The notes under the pieces are model-generated. The model was not told the origin of the DNA. It worked only from the letters and a program-made list of their open reading frames with translations, and did no database searches. A stretch of 64,000 bases of DNA, taken from contig JAJVDF010000214.1 in NCBI GenBank assembly GCA_022410635.1, positions 678,072 through 742,071 on the forward strand, given 5' to 3'. Source of the DNA: Tretioscincus oriximinensis (taxonomy: Eukaryota; Chordata; Lepidosauria; Squamata; Gymnophthalmidae). Made by a program: the position numbers and the translations under genes. Of this stretch, positions 24,885-35,283 are shown one piece after another. Each line of letters begins with the position of its first letter. The first letter of the stretch is position 1.

Positions 24885-25780
24885 CAGCGTGAGACACAGG
24901 TAGCTCTCCCTGTGGGCGTCGCCATCTTCGGAGGTCAGAAATGACCTCCGGAGGTGGCGCATCCAGTGACACTCTTCCGGCGTGCCACCAGGTATAAAGC
25001 GAGAGGTCGGCGCCATGTTCGGCCTCTTCGCTTCAAGATGCCCACCCTCCCATCCCTTTAATTCATATGTTCCTTGTCAAGGCGGGTAAGGGGTGAGCGG
25101 GTTACGCATCTTGGNTTGGCAAAAAGGGACAGGCACTGCCCCTGGGGTGGCAGATCCCCTGACTGATCCCGTAGGATCAGTGCTGAGGGACCCCTTATGG
25201 GTTTTAGGGTAGCCGAACTTGCCCTGGGGAGGGGTTGGAAGCTAAAGGCTACCCTAAGTCAGGGAAGGGGGCTCATGACAGAGTCTGCGCTCAGAGAGCC
25301 CCCAAAAAACTTTCTCTGATTCTCTGGTGGCCTCAGCTTGCAACGGTGTGAGCCAGGCAGGGCTCACAAGGGTGTGAGCCACAAAGCGCTGACTCAGCAC
25401 AGGGCTGGGGCAGCAGGTTTGGTAGGGCTGGCTCAATGGGTGTTTGAGCAGCCATGGTACTTAATCCCATCCGGGTCAGTCTTTAAGACTGAGTGGGATA
25501 GCCATTTCAAGATGCTGCGCCTGCCGCGCTCCTATACCTAGCCTCGGCCTTTTCCTCCACCTTGGGTTATCTATCATATCCTTTATACAATATGTAACAC
25601 AGCTCGCGGTTTTGAATTATTGTTAAGCAAGTTTGGGCGCTGTTGCCACTTTGTTTGGAATATTGTTAAATTAACATTGAGCACTGTATTCACTTTATGG
25701 GTTAGAGTCATTGTGTAAGCTAGTGCAATAAATTTTCTCTGCTTTCCACGTCCTGTTCTTTGACTCCCTGTTGTCCGTTG
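24885..25780 (+). promoter_or_regulatory. GC-rich, CpG-containing LTR-like or promoter-like block
   Basis: This block differs sharply from the AT-rich background and is rich in CpG between 24905 and 25030. It contains a strong hairpin (CGGAGGTCA at 24929-24937, loop GAAA, TGACCTCCG at 24942-24950, extendable with G-U pairs to about 18 pairs), a TATAAA at 24993-24998, a possible splice donor GCGGGTAAGG near 25082-25091, and an AATAAA near 25729. A TATA box, donor and poly(A) signal inside 0.9 kb suggest a mobile promoter unit such as an LTR with an unusually long transcribed part, or a terminal repeat of another retroelement. A host promoter is less likely because no exon is recognisable downstream. 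Class unresolved. Confidence 0.4.
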
Positions 25781-25839
25781 CTGGTAAAGAGGGACATAAC
25801 TTTATCTGAAGCCATGTGGAGCTAGATTGAGGCTGCCAA

Positions 25840-26150
25840 GAGGAATGCAGAAGACTGAAGTGTCCATGTCCTGCCAGCAGTGGTCCTGCAGTCCTATTGA
25901 TTGGCATCTTCTCACACTATTTGCCTCCCCATGAGGATGACAGTGTTGCAGGTAGCTTACAATGGAAGGTGCAGGGATTTTGCTATGCAGATGGAAAAGA
26001 TCTGCAACAGGAGATTCCTCTCCTATTGCAGATCTCTTCCAGATGCATGGTGAAGTCTAGTGAAACCTACATTAACTCATGTGGCTGAAAAGGGAAGATG
26101 GTGGAACATTGTGNCAAGGAAAAGATAGGAAACTGTCGTATGGACACACC
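25840..26150 (+). repeat. Unclassified interspersed repeat B, copy 1
   Basis: Words shared in order with 45236-45445 are GGTCCTGCAGTCCT / GATCCTGTAGTCCT, CTTCTCACACTATTTGCCTC / CTTCTCGCACTGTTCGTCTC, GCTTACAATGGAAGG / GCTTAAAATGGAGG and GGAAAAGATCTGCAAC / GGAAAAGATCTGGAAC. No coding capacity or terminal repeats were visible. The family is not identified. Confidence 0.5.
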
Positions 26151-26324
26151 CGTAGNCTACACGTGGCTCTGTATCTTAAAGTTATTATGGGATTTTCTTC
26201 TTTTACCTGTGTTTTTCTGCCTCCATGCATTCAAACTTCCCTTTGAATCCNCATTCCATCCATCACTAACAGCCACCATTTCAGTGTTAAGTCTTTCTCA
26301 GTGATAGTCCTTCAAGACCTGTCA

Positions 26325-26512
26325 AGCATCATTCAAAAACCTTTGAAGACACACTTCTTTCCCCTGGCATTTGGCTGAAGTAGCAGCTTCTCTTCCCTAC
26401 TTTTAGGCACCATTCTTAATATGCCAATTTTGTACTTTGTTTTTATTATGGTTAGCCATTCCCAGACCTTTTTGTATATATGTCAGGATAGAAGTGTGGG
26501 TAAATAAAGAAA
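26325..26512 (+). mobile_element. L2-like LINE 3' tail
   Basis: The end of ORF2 is visible as a decayed LKTHFFPLAFG-like read (TTTGAAGACACACTTCTTTC then GGCATTTGGCTGAAG). The 3' UTR follows, with CTTCCCTACTTTTAGGCACC and TTTTATTATGGTTAGCC, in the same order as 47530-47660. Confidence 0.6.
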
Positions 26513-26556
26513 TATTAGTGCAAGATAAGCAAGGGTAATTGTATTCCGGGCTACAG

Positions 26557-26755
26557 TGCTCAAAGAAGAAGAAGAGTTAGTTTTTATACCCCACTTTTCT
26601 CAATCCAAAGGGAATCAAAGTGGCTTACATAACCTTCTGTTCTACTCTTCATAATATACACTTTGTGAAGTAGGTGGGGCTGAGAGAACTCTGAAGAACT
26701 GTGACTAGCCAAGGTTACTCAACTGGCTTCATGGGAGAGTTCAAAATCGAATAAT
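26557..26755 (-). mobile_element. CORE-SINE (MIR-like), antisense, head lost
   Basis: Read on the minus strand: a GAAGCCAGTTGAGTAACC core followed by TTGGCTAGTCACAGTTC, CTCAGCCCCACCTACTTCAC and a LINE-type tail (GTGGGGTATAAAAAC) ending in a TTC run. The same core and pyrimidine block occur in the sense copy at 39832-40075, which also keeps its tRNA-like head. The short direct TTC tail matches the tRNA-SINE family of this window. Confidence 0.65.
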
Positions 26756-26929
26756 CAGAACCAAAATTTCATCCTAGTCTCATTCACTAATGATATATGA
26801 GATTTCAAAGACATATGGATGAATGTCTGTGTGAGAGACCTATGATGTGCTACAATGTATATTTTTTAAACACTAGTGGAATAAGCCTGTTGCTCTTTGG
26901 TTTATGCAATGGGCTCGAGACAACTTTAC

Positions 26930-27135
26930 ATATTGTCTAATCCTGATTTAAAACTATCGAGACTGCCAGGTACTACCATCACTTCTGGAACTAAATTCCA
27001 CAGGCAAATTACCCTCTGTGTAAAGAGCTGGTAGTAGCTGGGAGTCTAGATAGGTTTAAGATAGGATTAGACAAGATGTGAAGTTGTCTAATCCTGTCTT
27101 AAAGCTATCCAGGCTGCCAGCTACCATTTCCACAT
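26930..27135. mobile_element. Rearranged CR1 fragment with internal hairpin
   Basis: The flanks (AACTAAATTCCACAGGC near 26990 and GTCTAATCCTGTCTTAAAGC near 27087) are antisense CR1, the region encoding NLLPEEV...SFKTGLD. Between them 27036-27074 is the same CR1 piece in sense orientation. The result is a hairpin with 39-bp arms (27036-27074 and 27084-27122, about 5 mismatches) around a 9-bp loop. No coding capacity remains. Confidence 0.6.
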
Positions 27136-28184
27136 CCTACGGATGTGGAAATACTTAGTATATAAGTTGTAAATTTATGGTGTTGATCATTACATTTTGG
27201 AATCCTTCTGCAGCATTTTAACTTAGTGAAAGCGTGAATTCTGGATTGAGCCCACTAATATATGGGAATTCTAATCTTATATATAATGCATCAATGTGAT
27301 TATGTTCATTATAGTGATTTGTTTTATTAACTGGTATCACTATTACTTTGTATATTATGATATAAATTTCAGAGGCCACTGAAGAAGACCATTCGGTGGA
27401 AACGCATCTGGCCTCCAGCGTATGAAGATAGAAAGACCTTCTATACTCCATCAATAACTACACTGGCATTATTTGAGTACTTCAACATTATTTTACTTCA
27501 CCCTTTCGGACGTTTACTATATTGGATTTAAGCAATATATTGGGCTGCTCCATTTTATATTTTGGAAATTATGGATTATTGAATATTGTTTTAAATACAT
27601 TTATATTATTTTACTATTTGTATAATTTTTGTTTTGTGTTTGTACGTGTTTGACACCCNAGGGCTTTTGCTCGGTGAATTTGTTTCATTTGGTGAATTTG
27701 CTCCCTTGTGGTTTTAGGGATTGTTTGGTTTCAGACAAATCTCAGAACCATAGCCCTTATGCTACCTCTAGATAAAAACACACTAGGAAATAATATACAG
27801 TATTTACTTTGATAAGTGGCATTAAAATCATTTTCTTACCTGAAACTAATGGTCATTTTAATGTACTGATTAGTAGCAACTGCTGCTGCTGCATTTAATC
27901 TGTCTGCCTGTCTCTTTTCCATTGTTCGTCAGAATGTCCAAGAGTGGGTTGCAACAATAAAAAGATAAAATATGTAGAATATTTCTTAAATGTATTGAAA
28001 ATATAACTCTCCCTCTCTGGTCGAGACCATACTAGAGTAATGGACACATTTAAGAGATTTGTTTTTAACCAGACGCTGAAAACCATATAATCTAGGTGGC
28101 TGCTGAATCACCAGTGGGAAGCAGTTCCGAGTTACATTTCGAGTACTTCCAATCTGACCATGCAGGGCAGTTCCAGGCTTGGCT
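27136..28184. other. No recognisable gene
   Basis: This is AT-rich sequence. The poly-purine/AT stretch at 27540-27640 shows no coding or repeat family. A 78-codon antisense frame at 27218-27454 is unassigned. Confidence 0.4.
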
Positions 28185-28297
28185 GTGTGATGACTGGACA
28201 TGCATCGTGCCAATCTTGAAAGAGCTGCAATTGGCTGCCTATCCACTACTGAGCCCAATTCATGGTATTAACCTTAATTTATAAGGCTAAATAACGG
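28185..28297 (+). mobile_element. L2-like LINE, 5' portion of a split copy
   Basis: The words TCTTGAAAGAGCTGCAATTG, GGCTGCC, CACTACTGAGCCCAATTC and TTAATTTATAAGGC match the L2-like copy at 47235-47315 (LKELHWLPICY region). The copy stops abruptly near 28297 and resumes at 28895, because a SINE and its expanded tail sit inside it. Confidence 0.75.
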
Positions 28298-28299
28298 AG

Positions 28300-28606
28300 T
28301 CAGGCAAGGATAGCTCGGTCGCTAAGGAATCCATCTCTCATCTGGGAGATGGGGTTTCAAAGCCCTGCGTCGTACTTGGGGAGGGGATAGTACCTTCCAC
28401 TAGCCTGTAGCTCTAGCCAACCCAGCTATTTGAAAGCATGAATTGCAAGAAATTGCAACTGACTGCAAGTTGATACATGGGAACCATCACAACCTGGTGG
28501 GGAAGATAGAATGTAAGCCTTCGGGCAATAATACCCTTGTAAACTGCTTTGAGTTCCTTTGAAAGGTTAGAAAAGTAGGGTATAAGAACCCGGTTCTTCC
28601 TTCTTC
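28300..28606 (+). mobile_element. tRNA-derived SINE, copy 1, inserted in L2
   Basis: The head has RNA polymerase III box A-like GATAGCTCGGTCG (28308-28320) and box B-like GGGTTTCAAAGCCC-type sequence (28351-28364). The body carries GTAGCTCTAGCCAACCCAGC, GAATTGCAAGAAATTGCAAC and GGTGGGGAAGATAGAATG. The 3' part, CTGCTTTGAGTTCC followed by GGGTATAAGAACC and TTCTTC, resembles the L2-like tail, which fits use of L2 machinery for retroposition. Its TTC tail continues into the minisatellite and gap. Other copies are at 30173, 34540 (partial), 42705 (variant), 44513 and 56040 (antisense). Confidence 0.8.
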
Positions 28607-28726
28607 NNNNNNNNNNNNNNNNNNNNNNNNNNNNNNNNNNNNNNNNNNNNNNNNNNNNNNNNNNNNNNNNNNNNNNNNNNNNNNNNNNNNNNNNNNNNNN
28701 NNNNNNNNNNNNNNNNNNNNNNNNNN
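28607..28726. other. Assembly gap (120 N)
   Basis: A run of 120 N lies between the TTCTTC tail of the SINE and a 7-bp repeat array. The true length is probably unknown because the gap lies inside a tandem repeat. Confidence 0.99.
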
Positions 28727-28893
28727 TCTTTCTTCTTTCTTCTTTCTTCTTTCTTCTTTCTTCTTTCTTCTTTCTTCTTTCTTCTTTCTTCTTTCTTCTT
28801 TCTTCTTTCTTCTTTCTTCTTCCTTCTTCCTTCTTCCTTCTTCCTTCTTCCTTCTTCCTTCTTCCTTCTTCCTTCTTCCTTCTTCCTTCTTCT
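28727..28893. repeat. 7-bp minisatellite TTCTTTC then TTCCTTC
   Basis: A pure TTCTTTC array is followed from about 28822 by TTCCTTC units, ending at 28893. It starts within a SINE TTC tail. The long minus-strand frames of R, K and E through it are artefacts of a 7-bp repeat. Confidence 0.95.
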
Positions 28894-28894
28894 T

Positions 28895-29236
28895 CCCAAA
28901 TATGTAAAGGAATGCCTTCTCCCATATCACCTGCNCATGCCTTAAGATCTGCAAAGATCCTCTTGGTTTACTGCCCCTCTCAGCAGCAAGGCCATCTTGA
29001 TGGTTGTTCCTAGTCTATATAATAATCTCCCTCTTGAAGATGTGTCAATCATCCTCACTATAGTCGTTCAGAATATTTTTTGAAAACACACCTTTTTAAC
29101 CTGGCCTTGGATTGAAGAAATAACTTTCCCTTCCCCTCTTTCAAGTATTGTTTAAAATATCAATTTTCTATTTCTGCTTTTATTGTTAGCCATCTTGAGA
29201 CCATCGGGAATAGAGCGATTTAAATGAACCACCATG
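28895..29236 (+). mobile_element. L2-like LINE, 3' portion of the split copy
   Basis: Sequence resumes with AAATATGTAAAGGAATGCC, then CCATATCACCTGCNCATGC, CCTTAAGATCTGCAAAG, ATTTTTTGAAAACACACC and CTTTTATTGTTAGCC, collinear with 47330-47660. Together with 28185-28297 it forms one L2 copy interrupted by the SINE and its tail. Confidence 0.75.
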
Positions 29237-30172
29237 TGACTTTATGGAATTTAGGGCCTACCAGATTATTGAATTACCAGTAAGTTGTGTATGATGTGCT
29301 TCCTCCTGGCCTTTCTACATCTTTATTTCCCAGAAGAGTAGGAGACAGCTAGGAAAAAGATGAATTGGGATAAGTGCTTACCTGCCGTTTATCTTGGTCT
29401 AGGACTGAGCAAACTCTCCCATTTTGTAAAAGGGATGTAGCTAGTTTGCACAGGAACTCTTTCTGATGGGNATATTATTAGTGGGTTGAAGAGGAAATAA
29501 TAAACACTGGATGCCTTACTGTTTTCAAGCATTTTTCCCTAGGAAGTATTGCCTGTCTGGAAAATTTGATATGTACTTGATATGTACCAAGTCTTTCTTT
29601 GTGGAATAAATNCACATTCTTCTCAATAAATGAGCAACATTAGCAGCACATGTTTGAGTTCCATTTCTTGCATTCCAATGTAGAAAGTCCTATTATAGCT
29701 TTTCAAGCTATAGAAACTCATTAAAAGCATCCTTCTTGTAAAGAAAATTCATTATTGTTTGCCTTACCACTCTTCTCAAAAAATGCCATTCTCCTGGCAT
29801 GTATATAGACTGGTGCTTATAATTGTTCAAAAGGCAACACTGCAGTGCCAACCTGCTGCTTTGACCTTCTTGTCCTCCTTCTTCCTTTTCATCTTGTAGA
29901 ACATCATACCCCTCAATCCCTTTGGCACCCAGCCTTCACCTTGCTGCTGCTAACACAAGGATTTTCTCTATAACAGTCTTGCCATCTGGCTTGATCTTTG
30001 TGTATTTCTCTGCTACACTGATTCTCCTTGGATTAAATCTGTACATTTGTTTGCTTTTGAATGACTTTGTTAGCGGCAGCATCTCTGAATATGAAGAAAC
30101 AGGTTACACCCCCCTCCCCAAAGACTTGAAGTAATTACATTTTTAGTAATAAGCTGTTACAATTATGCATCC
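29237..30172. other. No recognisable gene
   Basis: This is AT-rich sequence with a few Ns. A 70-codon frame at 29922-30134 shows no known domain. Confidence 0.4.
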
Positions 30173-30482
30173 TCAGGCGCTGATAGTTCAGTGGCTAAGG
30201 AATCCGTCTCTCGCCTGGGAGATGGGGTTTTGAAGCCCTGTGTTGGCGTGGGGAGGGGTGAGCACCTTCCACTAGCCTGTAGCTCTAGCCAACCCAGCTA
30301 TTCAAAAGCATGAATTGCAAGAAATTGCAGCGGACAGCAAGTAGATACATGGGAACCACCACAGCCTGGTGGGGAAGATAGAATGTCAGCCTTTGGGCAA
30401 AAATACCCTTGTAAGCCGCTTTGAGTCCCTTTGAAAGGTTAGACAAGCAGGGTATAAGAACCCAGTTCTTCTTCTTCTACTA
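30173..30482 (+). mobile_element. tRNA-derived SINE, copy 2, near full length
   Basis: The head (GATAGTTCAGTGGCTAAGG), the box B-like GGGGTTTTGAAGCCC, the body (GAGCACCTTCCACTAGCC, GTAGCTCTAGCCAACCCAGC, GAATTGCAAGAAATTGCAGC) and the tail (AGCCGCTTTGAGTCCC, GGGTATAAGAACCC, TTCTTCTTCT) follow the same order as copies 1 and 44513. Confidence 0.82.
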
Positions 30483-30544
30483 CTTTTATTTTAATTTTGG
30501 TTTAGGTTTTTATACTATTGGGCATTTTTGTATTTTTTTTCCAC

Positions 30545-30935
30545 ATAGAATCATTGAATTGGAAGGAACCATCAACGTCATTAGGTCCAATCCCCTCCTT
30601 GAATGCAGGTTTAATTAAACCACCCTAGACAGATGATTGTCCAGCCTCTGTATTAAGACTTAGACTGAAGGACAATTCATTACAACCTGTGATGTTCTAT
30701 TACTTTACAGTCAGAAAGGTTTTTTAATATCTAATCTGTATCTACTACCTTGCAGTTTCATTCCCTTGCTGCTAGTTCTTACATATGCCAATGAGAATAG
30801 GTCTGATCCCTCTAACCTTTGATAGCCCTTTAGATATTTATAGACAGCTATCATTTCTCTTCTCAGACTTTTTTTGCAAGTCAAACTTTCCTAGATTTTT
30901 TAATCGTTTATATGACATGGCACATCTAACGGTGG
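30545..30935 (-). mobile_element. CR1-group LINE 3' fragment, antisense
   Basis: The antisense order AGAATCATTGAATTGGAAGG, TCCAATCCCCTCCTTGAATG, GTCCAGCCTCTGTATTAAG, AGGTTTTTTAATATC and TTTGATAGCCCTTTAGATATT is the well-known antisense layout of CR1-group (L3-like) 3' ends in amniotes. It differs from the CR1 subfamily of the other copies in this window. Decay is strong. Confidence 0.6.
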
Positions 30936-33900
30936 GCAATGTTAGAAGCAATCACCACAAGGACTTTATATTACCCGAAAATGTGACAAAGTAGTGGAGG
31001 AACCTTTTTCAGCAGTAGTAGGTACTTTCCGTATGTTAAATATGACACATACACATATAGATATGCCTTCACTATAGCAANTTATGCCATGGTCTGTTCC
31101 CTAAGTCATTTCATTAATCTTTTGGGCTCCTTTCTAACAAAATCTTTATAGGATCCTTTATATACAAGACCAATAAAGATTATGATCCAAACCTGAAATT
31201 CTTGTCTTTTGTCATGGCTGCCTCCAGTAGCTAAAGGAGTAAATACTTGCGACTGGGTCTTCCCATTGTTAGCTCCTAAACTTTCAGTCTTTTCTCCAAG
31301 GTTTGCTAGCCATCTTTTCATATACATTTATAAGCTTGGGAAAGGCATACTACTTATTCACACAGATAAAACACTGTAGCTTGCCAGAAACTTTTAGATA
31401 TAAGGTGGCATATAAATGCAAATAAATAGAAATTCTATTTCTGCTAGATAAATGTTGGCCATCATTTAACTTTTGANTTTAACAGCTTAAAATTAATTTC
31501 CTAGTTTATCAAACGGAACAAAGAAACTAAACAAAAGGCTGCCTCCCTTCCTTCTGTTTCCTGTTTCCACCTGCTGAGAAATCTATATTTCTCCTAAGGA
31601 TTAAAACATACTTGGGTACCTGCCAGTTTTGTTTGTTGGCAAAGATTAGTTTACCAGGGAGTGAAGAAACTTCAGCCATGGTTTGTCTATTACTAATCTA
31701 CTGCTCTTTCCGTGCTTTTTTATGATATATTGCCATTGTTTTATTGCTAATTTTATTATTAGTTTTTATTGTGTGTGTGGAAAGACAGATTGTCAACTTC
31801 TCATAAATGGGATTGATTGATGGCTACTTTAAACATTTTACAGTGAGTGATAGTGAATATTTCACAAATCATTCTCTCAACAGTTTGTAGCTGTCCACCC
31901 TCAAACAGCTCAACATGCTCTGCTAATGAATTATTCAAAAGTGGCACATGAACCACATCAGAGCTGTTTGATTATGTGCAGTAGTTGCCTACTTATGAAA
32001 GCAATTGATGCTGTTTGCCTAAGTTTAAATGACATTTTTTTAAAAGTTGAGAATTGAAAGTCCAGGATTCACATTTGTTAAAAGAGTAGATTGGCTTCTT
32101 ATTTGTAATTACTATTATTAAGTAATCTGCGTGTAAAGGGTTCTTAATGAGCTTTGGCTACTTGTGGCCCTCTTGAGTCCATTATTTAAACTTTATTTAT
32201 GCACAGAGAGTAGTCAAATGCATGAAGATGCAGAAGGGACCGAGGTCTCATTACTCACTGCTGACAAAGACTTCTGCTCTAGATAGCCTACAACAGTAAC
32301 TGTCTGCATTGTGAACAGCCCATTTTGCACTCCATCCCTAGATTTGAAGGGAGTGAATGAAAGTTCTTAGCAGCTGAAGTTTCTGTCAAGGAACCAAGAA
32401 ACGAGATTATTGTTCGATGCACAAAATGGTTGTTATACTGGGCTATGAATCTTGAACTGTCTGCATGTGATCTATGATCTGGTATAATAGATTACAACAA
32501 GCCCTAACAGTTCACACTTATATGGCACTATTTCCATTTTTTGCATCCTTCCTTAGATCTGCTATAACTAATGCTAACTAGTGGAGCTAAAAGAAAGTTC
32601 TGTTGCTAGTGTAAAGATATGTTTTTACTCAAGAATGGAAAAGAGAGGGAAAAAAGGAAAATAGAGGGAAGGAGAAAGGATAGGAAGGAGGAAAGAAGGC
32701 TTTCATATTTCATATTCTTCAGCTTGNAAAACTTCTAATAATGTTCTGTTCATCTGAATGATTAGAAAAAATTAGGAACTGGTTGGTGGTGTAGTTAAAC
32801 TCTCAGAGTCCTCAGGGCAGATAAATAAAGTGGGACCCTGGGAGCCCAAAAATTTAATTTTTTTATTTTACAACAGGCCCCCTCGCCCCCTGGCCTTGCC
32901 CCCCCCCCCAAGGCCCTGCTCTGACTTGCCCTATGGTAGCTCTGCCCCTCGTACTGAATCTGAGGTCTCATTTATAGGAATAGTTAAGATATTTTAGAAG
33001 AGTGACTTGTGGCCCCTGTTTACTCAATGCATTCTGCTACCTTCTCATGCATTATGGAAGTGCATTTAATATNTTTAATGTGCATTTAATGTCTTTTGTT
33101 ATCTCTATGATAAAAGCTGTGACACTAGAAAACTCCAGGGTTATCTGGAGAATTGTTTTTGCATCTTTGGAGAAAAGCAAGGAAAATGGCTGTTGATGGT
33201 GGCACTCCTGAAGGGGAGGTTCTTTCAGAGAAAACAATTTTTAGTCTTGGAGTAACTGAACACTCTCTAACACTCAATCCCAACAGCAAGAGATGTTTTG
33301 CATGCCTTGCTAATCTGCAGTTCAATTTTTGTGGTTATTCTCTTTTCCGTTATTTTGTATCAATAAAAAAAAATATTGTCATGTTTTCTGATAGGTGGCA
33401 TGAGAAATAGAAGTTTACTATCTGACCTAAACAAAGCAAATTTTAAATTTCAATATTAAACTTGATAGTTTGACCTCCTCTAGACGAACTGTTTAAATCC
33501 AGAATTTATTTAAATCGGGAATAACCCAACTGCCCATGCATCCTTACTTTTCTGCATTACCATAATGAGAAGCTGACATATCCAGGGGGACTTTTATTCT
33601 CACTCTAATCCCCACCCGAGAATTTGTGGGAACAGTTTCCTGATTGATTTTCCACTTCCCTCATACATCTGAGCTCCATTGTGAATTCCTTGCCTCAAAT
33701 CTTGGCTGAATCCTTACATTTTCCTGCCTGTTCTCTTATGCGCACACTATACCCTTCAGGGAAAAAGAGAAACCTGCTCTGACAGTAGCTTGTAACTATT
33801 ATCAGGAAAAACCAGGGCAATGGGGCTTTTCAGCAAATGGATTTCTGAAACAGCACAAGCACAAGAGGCACATTCTTCATGCTGTAGCTCCCATAGNTAT

Positions 33901-34054
33901 AGAAAAGCCTCACCTGGAATGGCCCTTAGTCTTCTTTACTTGAGTTAATCTACATCAAGAAATGTAGGCCTTAAAATAGAACAGTCCCTTGCATGCCATG
34001 TTACAGAAAGTCTTCAGTATTAAACAGTTACAATGTAACAGTGGATGTTGCAAA
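30936..34054. other. Long stretch without gene; low-repeat core
   Basis: No gene was recognised over 3.1 kb. Short LINE-like tail words occur near 31395-31430. The part 31660-32300 is notable for having no repeat I recognise and several homeodomain-type TAAT/ATTA words. A purine tract lies at 32632-32700 and a C-rich tract at 32880-32925. Frames such as 33153-33410 overlap on both strands and look random. Confidence 0.4.
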
Positions 34055-34170
34055 GGAATAGGCGCTTTCCACACTGGACCTTATTCTGTGATGTATTAGG
34101 GGGCTTCCATAATCTGCAGTGGACATGGATTGCAGTCCCCTATTCCAAAATGTATTCTGTATTGGACCAA
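34055..34170. mobile_element. Possible palindromic MITE, family P, diverged
   Basis: TTTCCACACTGGACCTTATT on the left and CCCCTATTCCAAAATG to TTGGACC on the right give an imperfect inverted arrangement that resembles family P (39066-39182). Divergence is high. Confidence 0.3.
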
Positions 34171-34539
34171 AAAACTGTGGGCTGTGTCCTTAGCCCCCCC
34201 CCCCCCCAAATGAAATATAAAGTAAATCAGCAAAATTGACTCATGAAGTTGACCATTATATATTGACCTGGCCAATGCAGAATTGCTTCTAATTTACATT
34301 TTATTTATTGAAAAGCAGGCCTGTGGGGCTTATTTTCCCAACTATATCACCACCAGACTATTGTCACTTTTTAAAATATATTTTTACCCATGTTCCTTGA
34401 AGAATTTCTCTATATATCACCCATTAATTTTGCTTGAGCTGGTAGAATCACTGTAAACGAATAAATGTATACCTATCCATCTAGAGGCACATGATGCAAG
34501 GATTGAATTTTGATGTTTCAATAGCACTATCAGAGTTAG

Positions 34540-34668
34540 AGGCCCATGCCTTGGGGAGGGGTTAGTGCCCTCTACTGGGCTTAGTTCCAGCCAACTCAGC
34601 TGTTTGAAAGCAAATTTGTGAGTGGTTTAACAGTTACTGCCAGATTCTTCTTCTTTTTCATCTATTGT
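34540..34668 (+). mobile_element. tRNA-SINE fragment (body and tail) with CTCF-like motif
   Basis: The head is missing. The body GCCTTGGGGAGGGGTTAGTG, TCCAGCCAACTCAGCTG and TTTGAAAGC matches the SINE family, and the element ends in TTCTTCTTC. The reverse complement of 34564-34579, CCCAGTAGAGGGCACT, fits the CTCF consensus without mismatch. Confidence 0.6.
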
Positions 34669-35283
34669 GAAGTATTACTAACTTTCCCCCCCAGAAAATG
34701 GCATCCAAATGCAATCTATATTCAGGCATATGACAATTTTATTTTTGCACCATCTCTGAGCTAACTTTGAATTTTGTTTTATTTTTTAACTGTATGTGAA
34801 CACACCTCCAACTCCTTGGAACTACCTACTGTTAACCATTTTAAGGTTCAGGGCACCCTAGTACTTTTCATTTTTTACATCAGCAGTAGCCCAGTGAAAC
34901 TCTGAAGGGTGGTGGAAATGGATTCATTTAAAAATAAGCTGCATTTGTTAAAGGTTTTTGTGCAGCAGATAGTTACACAAACCATCATATATCTAAAATA
35001 ATCGGTTGAAAATATTTAGTCTTCGTTTCATCATTTTACATTGCTGCCTTAATTAGACATTTCCATATTGCAGGAGTATAAACCTAACCTGAACCTGAAA
35101 ATTAGTTTTATGCTTGACATCTGTGTTAAAATTGATGCTTATTCTGTATGAAATACAAAGGAGCAAATTAGTAAGGAAAGATTATATATATATCAACTGC
35201 TGCTGTAAAGATATTGTTTTATTTTTTTTGATTGGGTCAAGAGGCAGTGCTCAGCAAAATCAAAGTGAGGGTTCCAATCAAAG
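34669..35283. other. No recognisable gene
   Basis: This is AT-rich DNA. No repeat or coding family was recognised. Confidence 0.4.

Noticed and set aside
28413..28954. Frames rich in R, K and E on the minus strand
   Set aside because: They run through a 7-bp minisatellite and an N gap; not genuine proteins.
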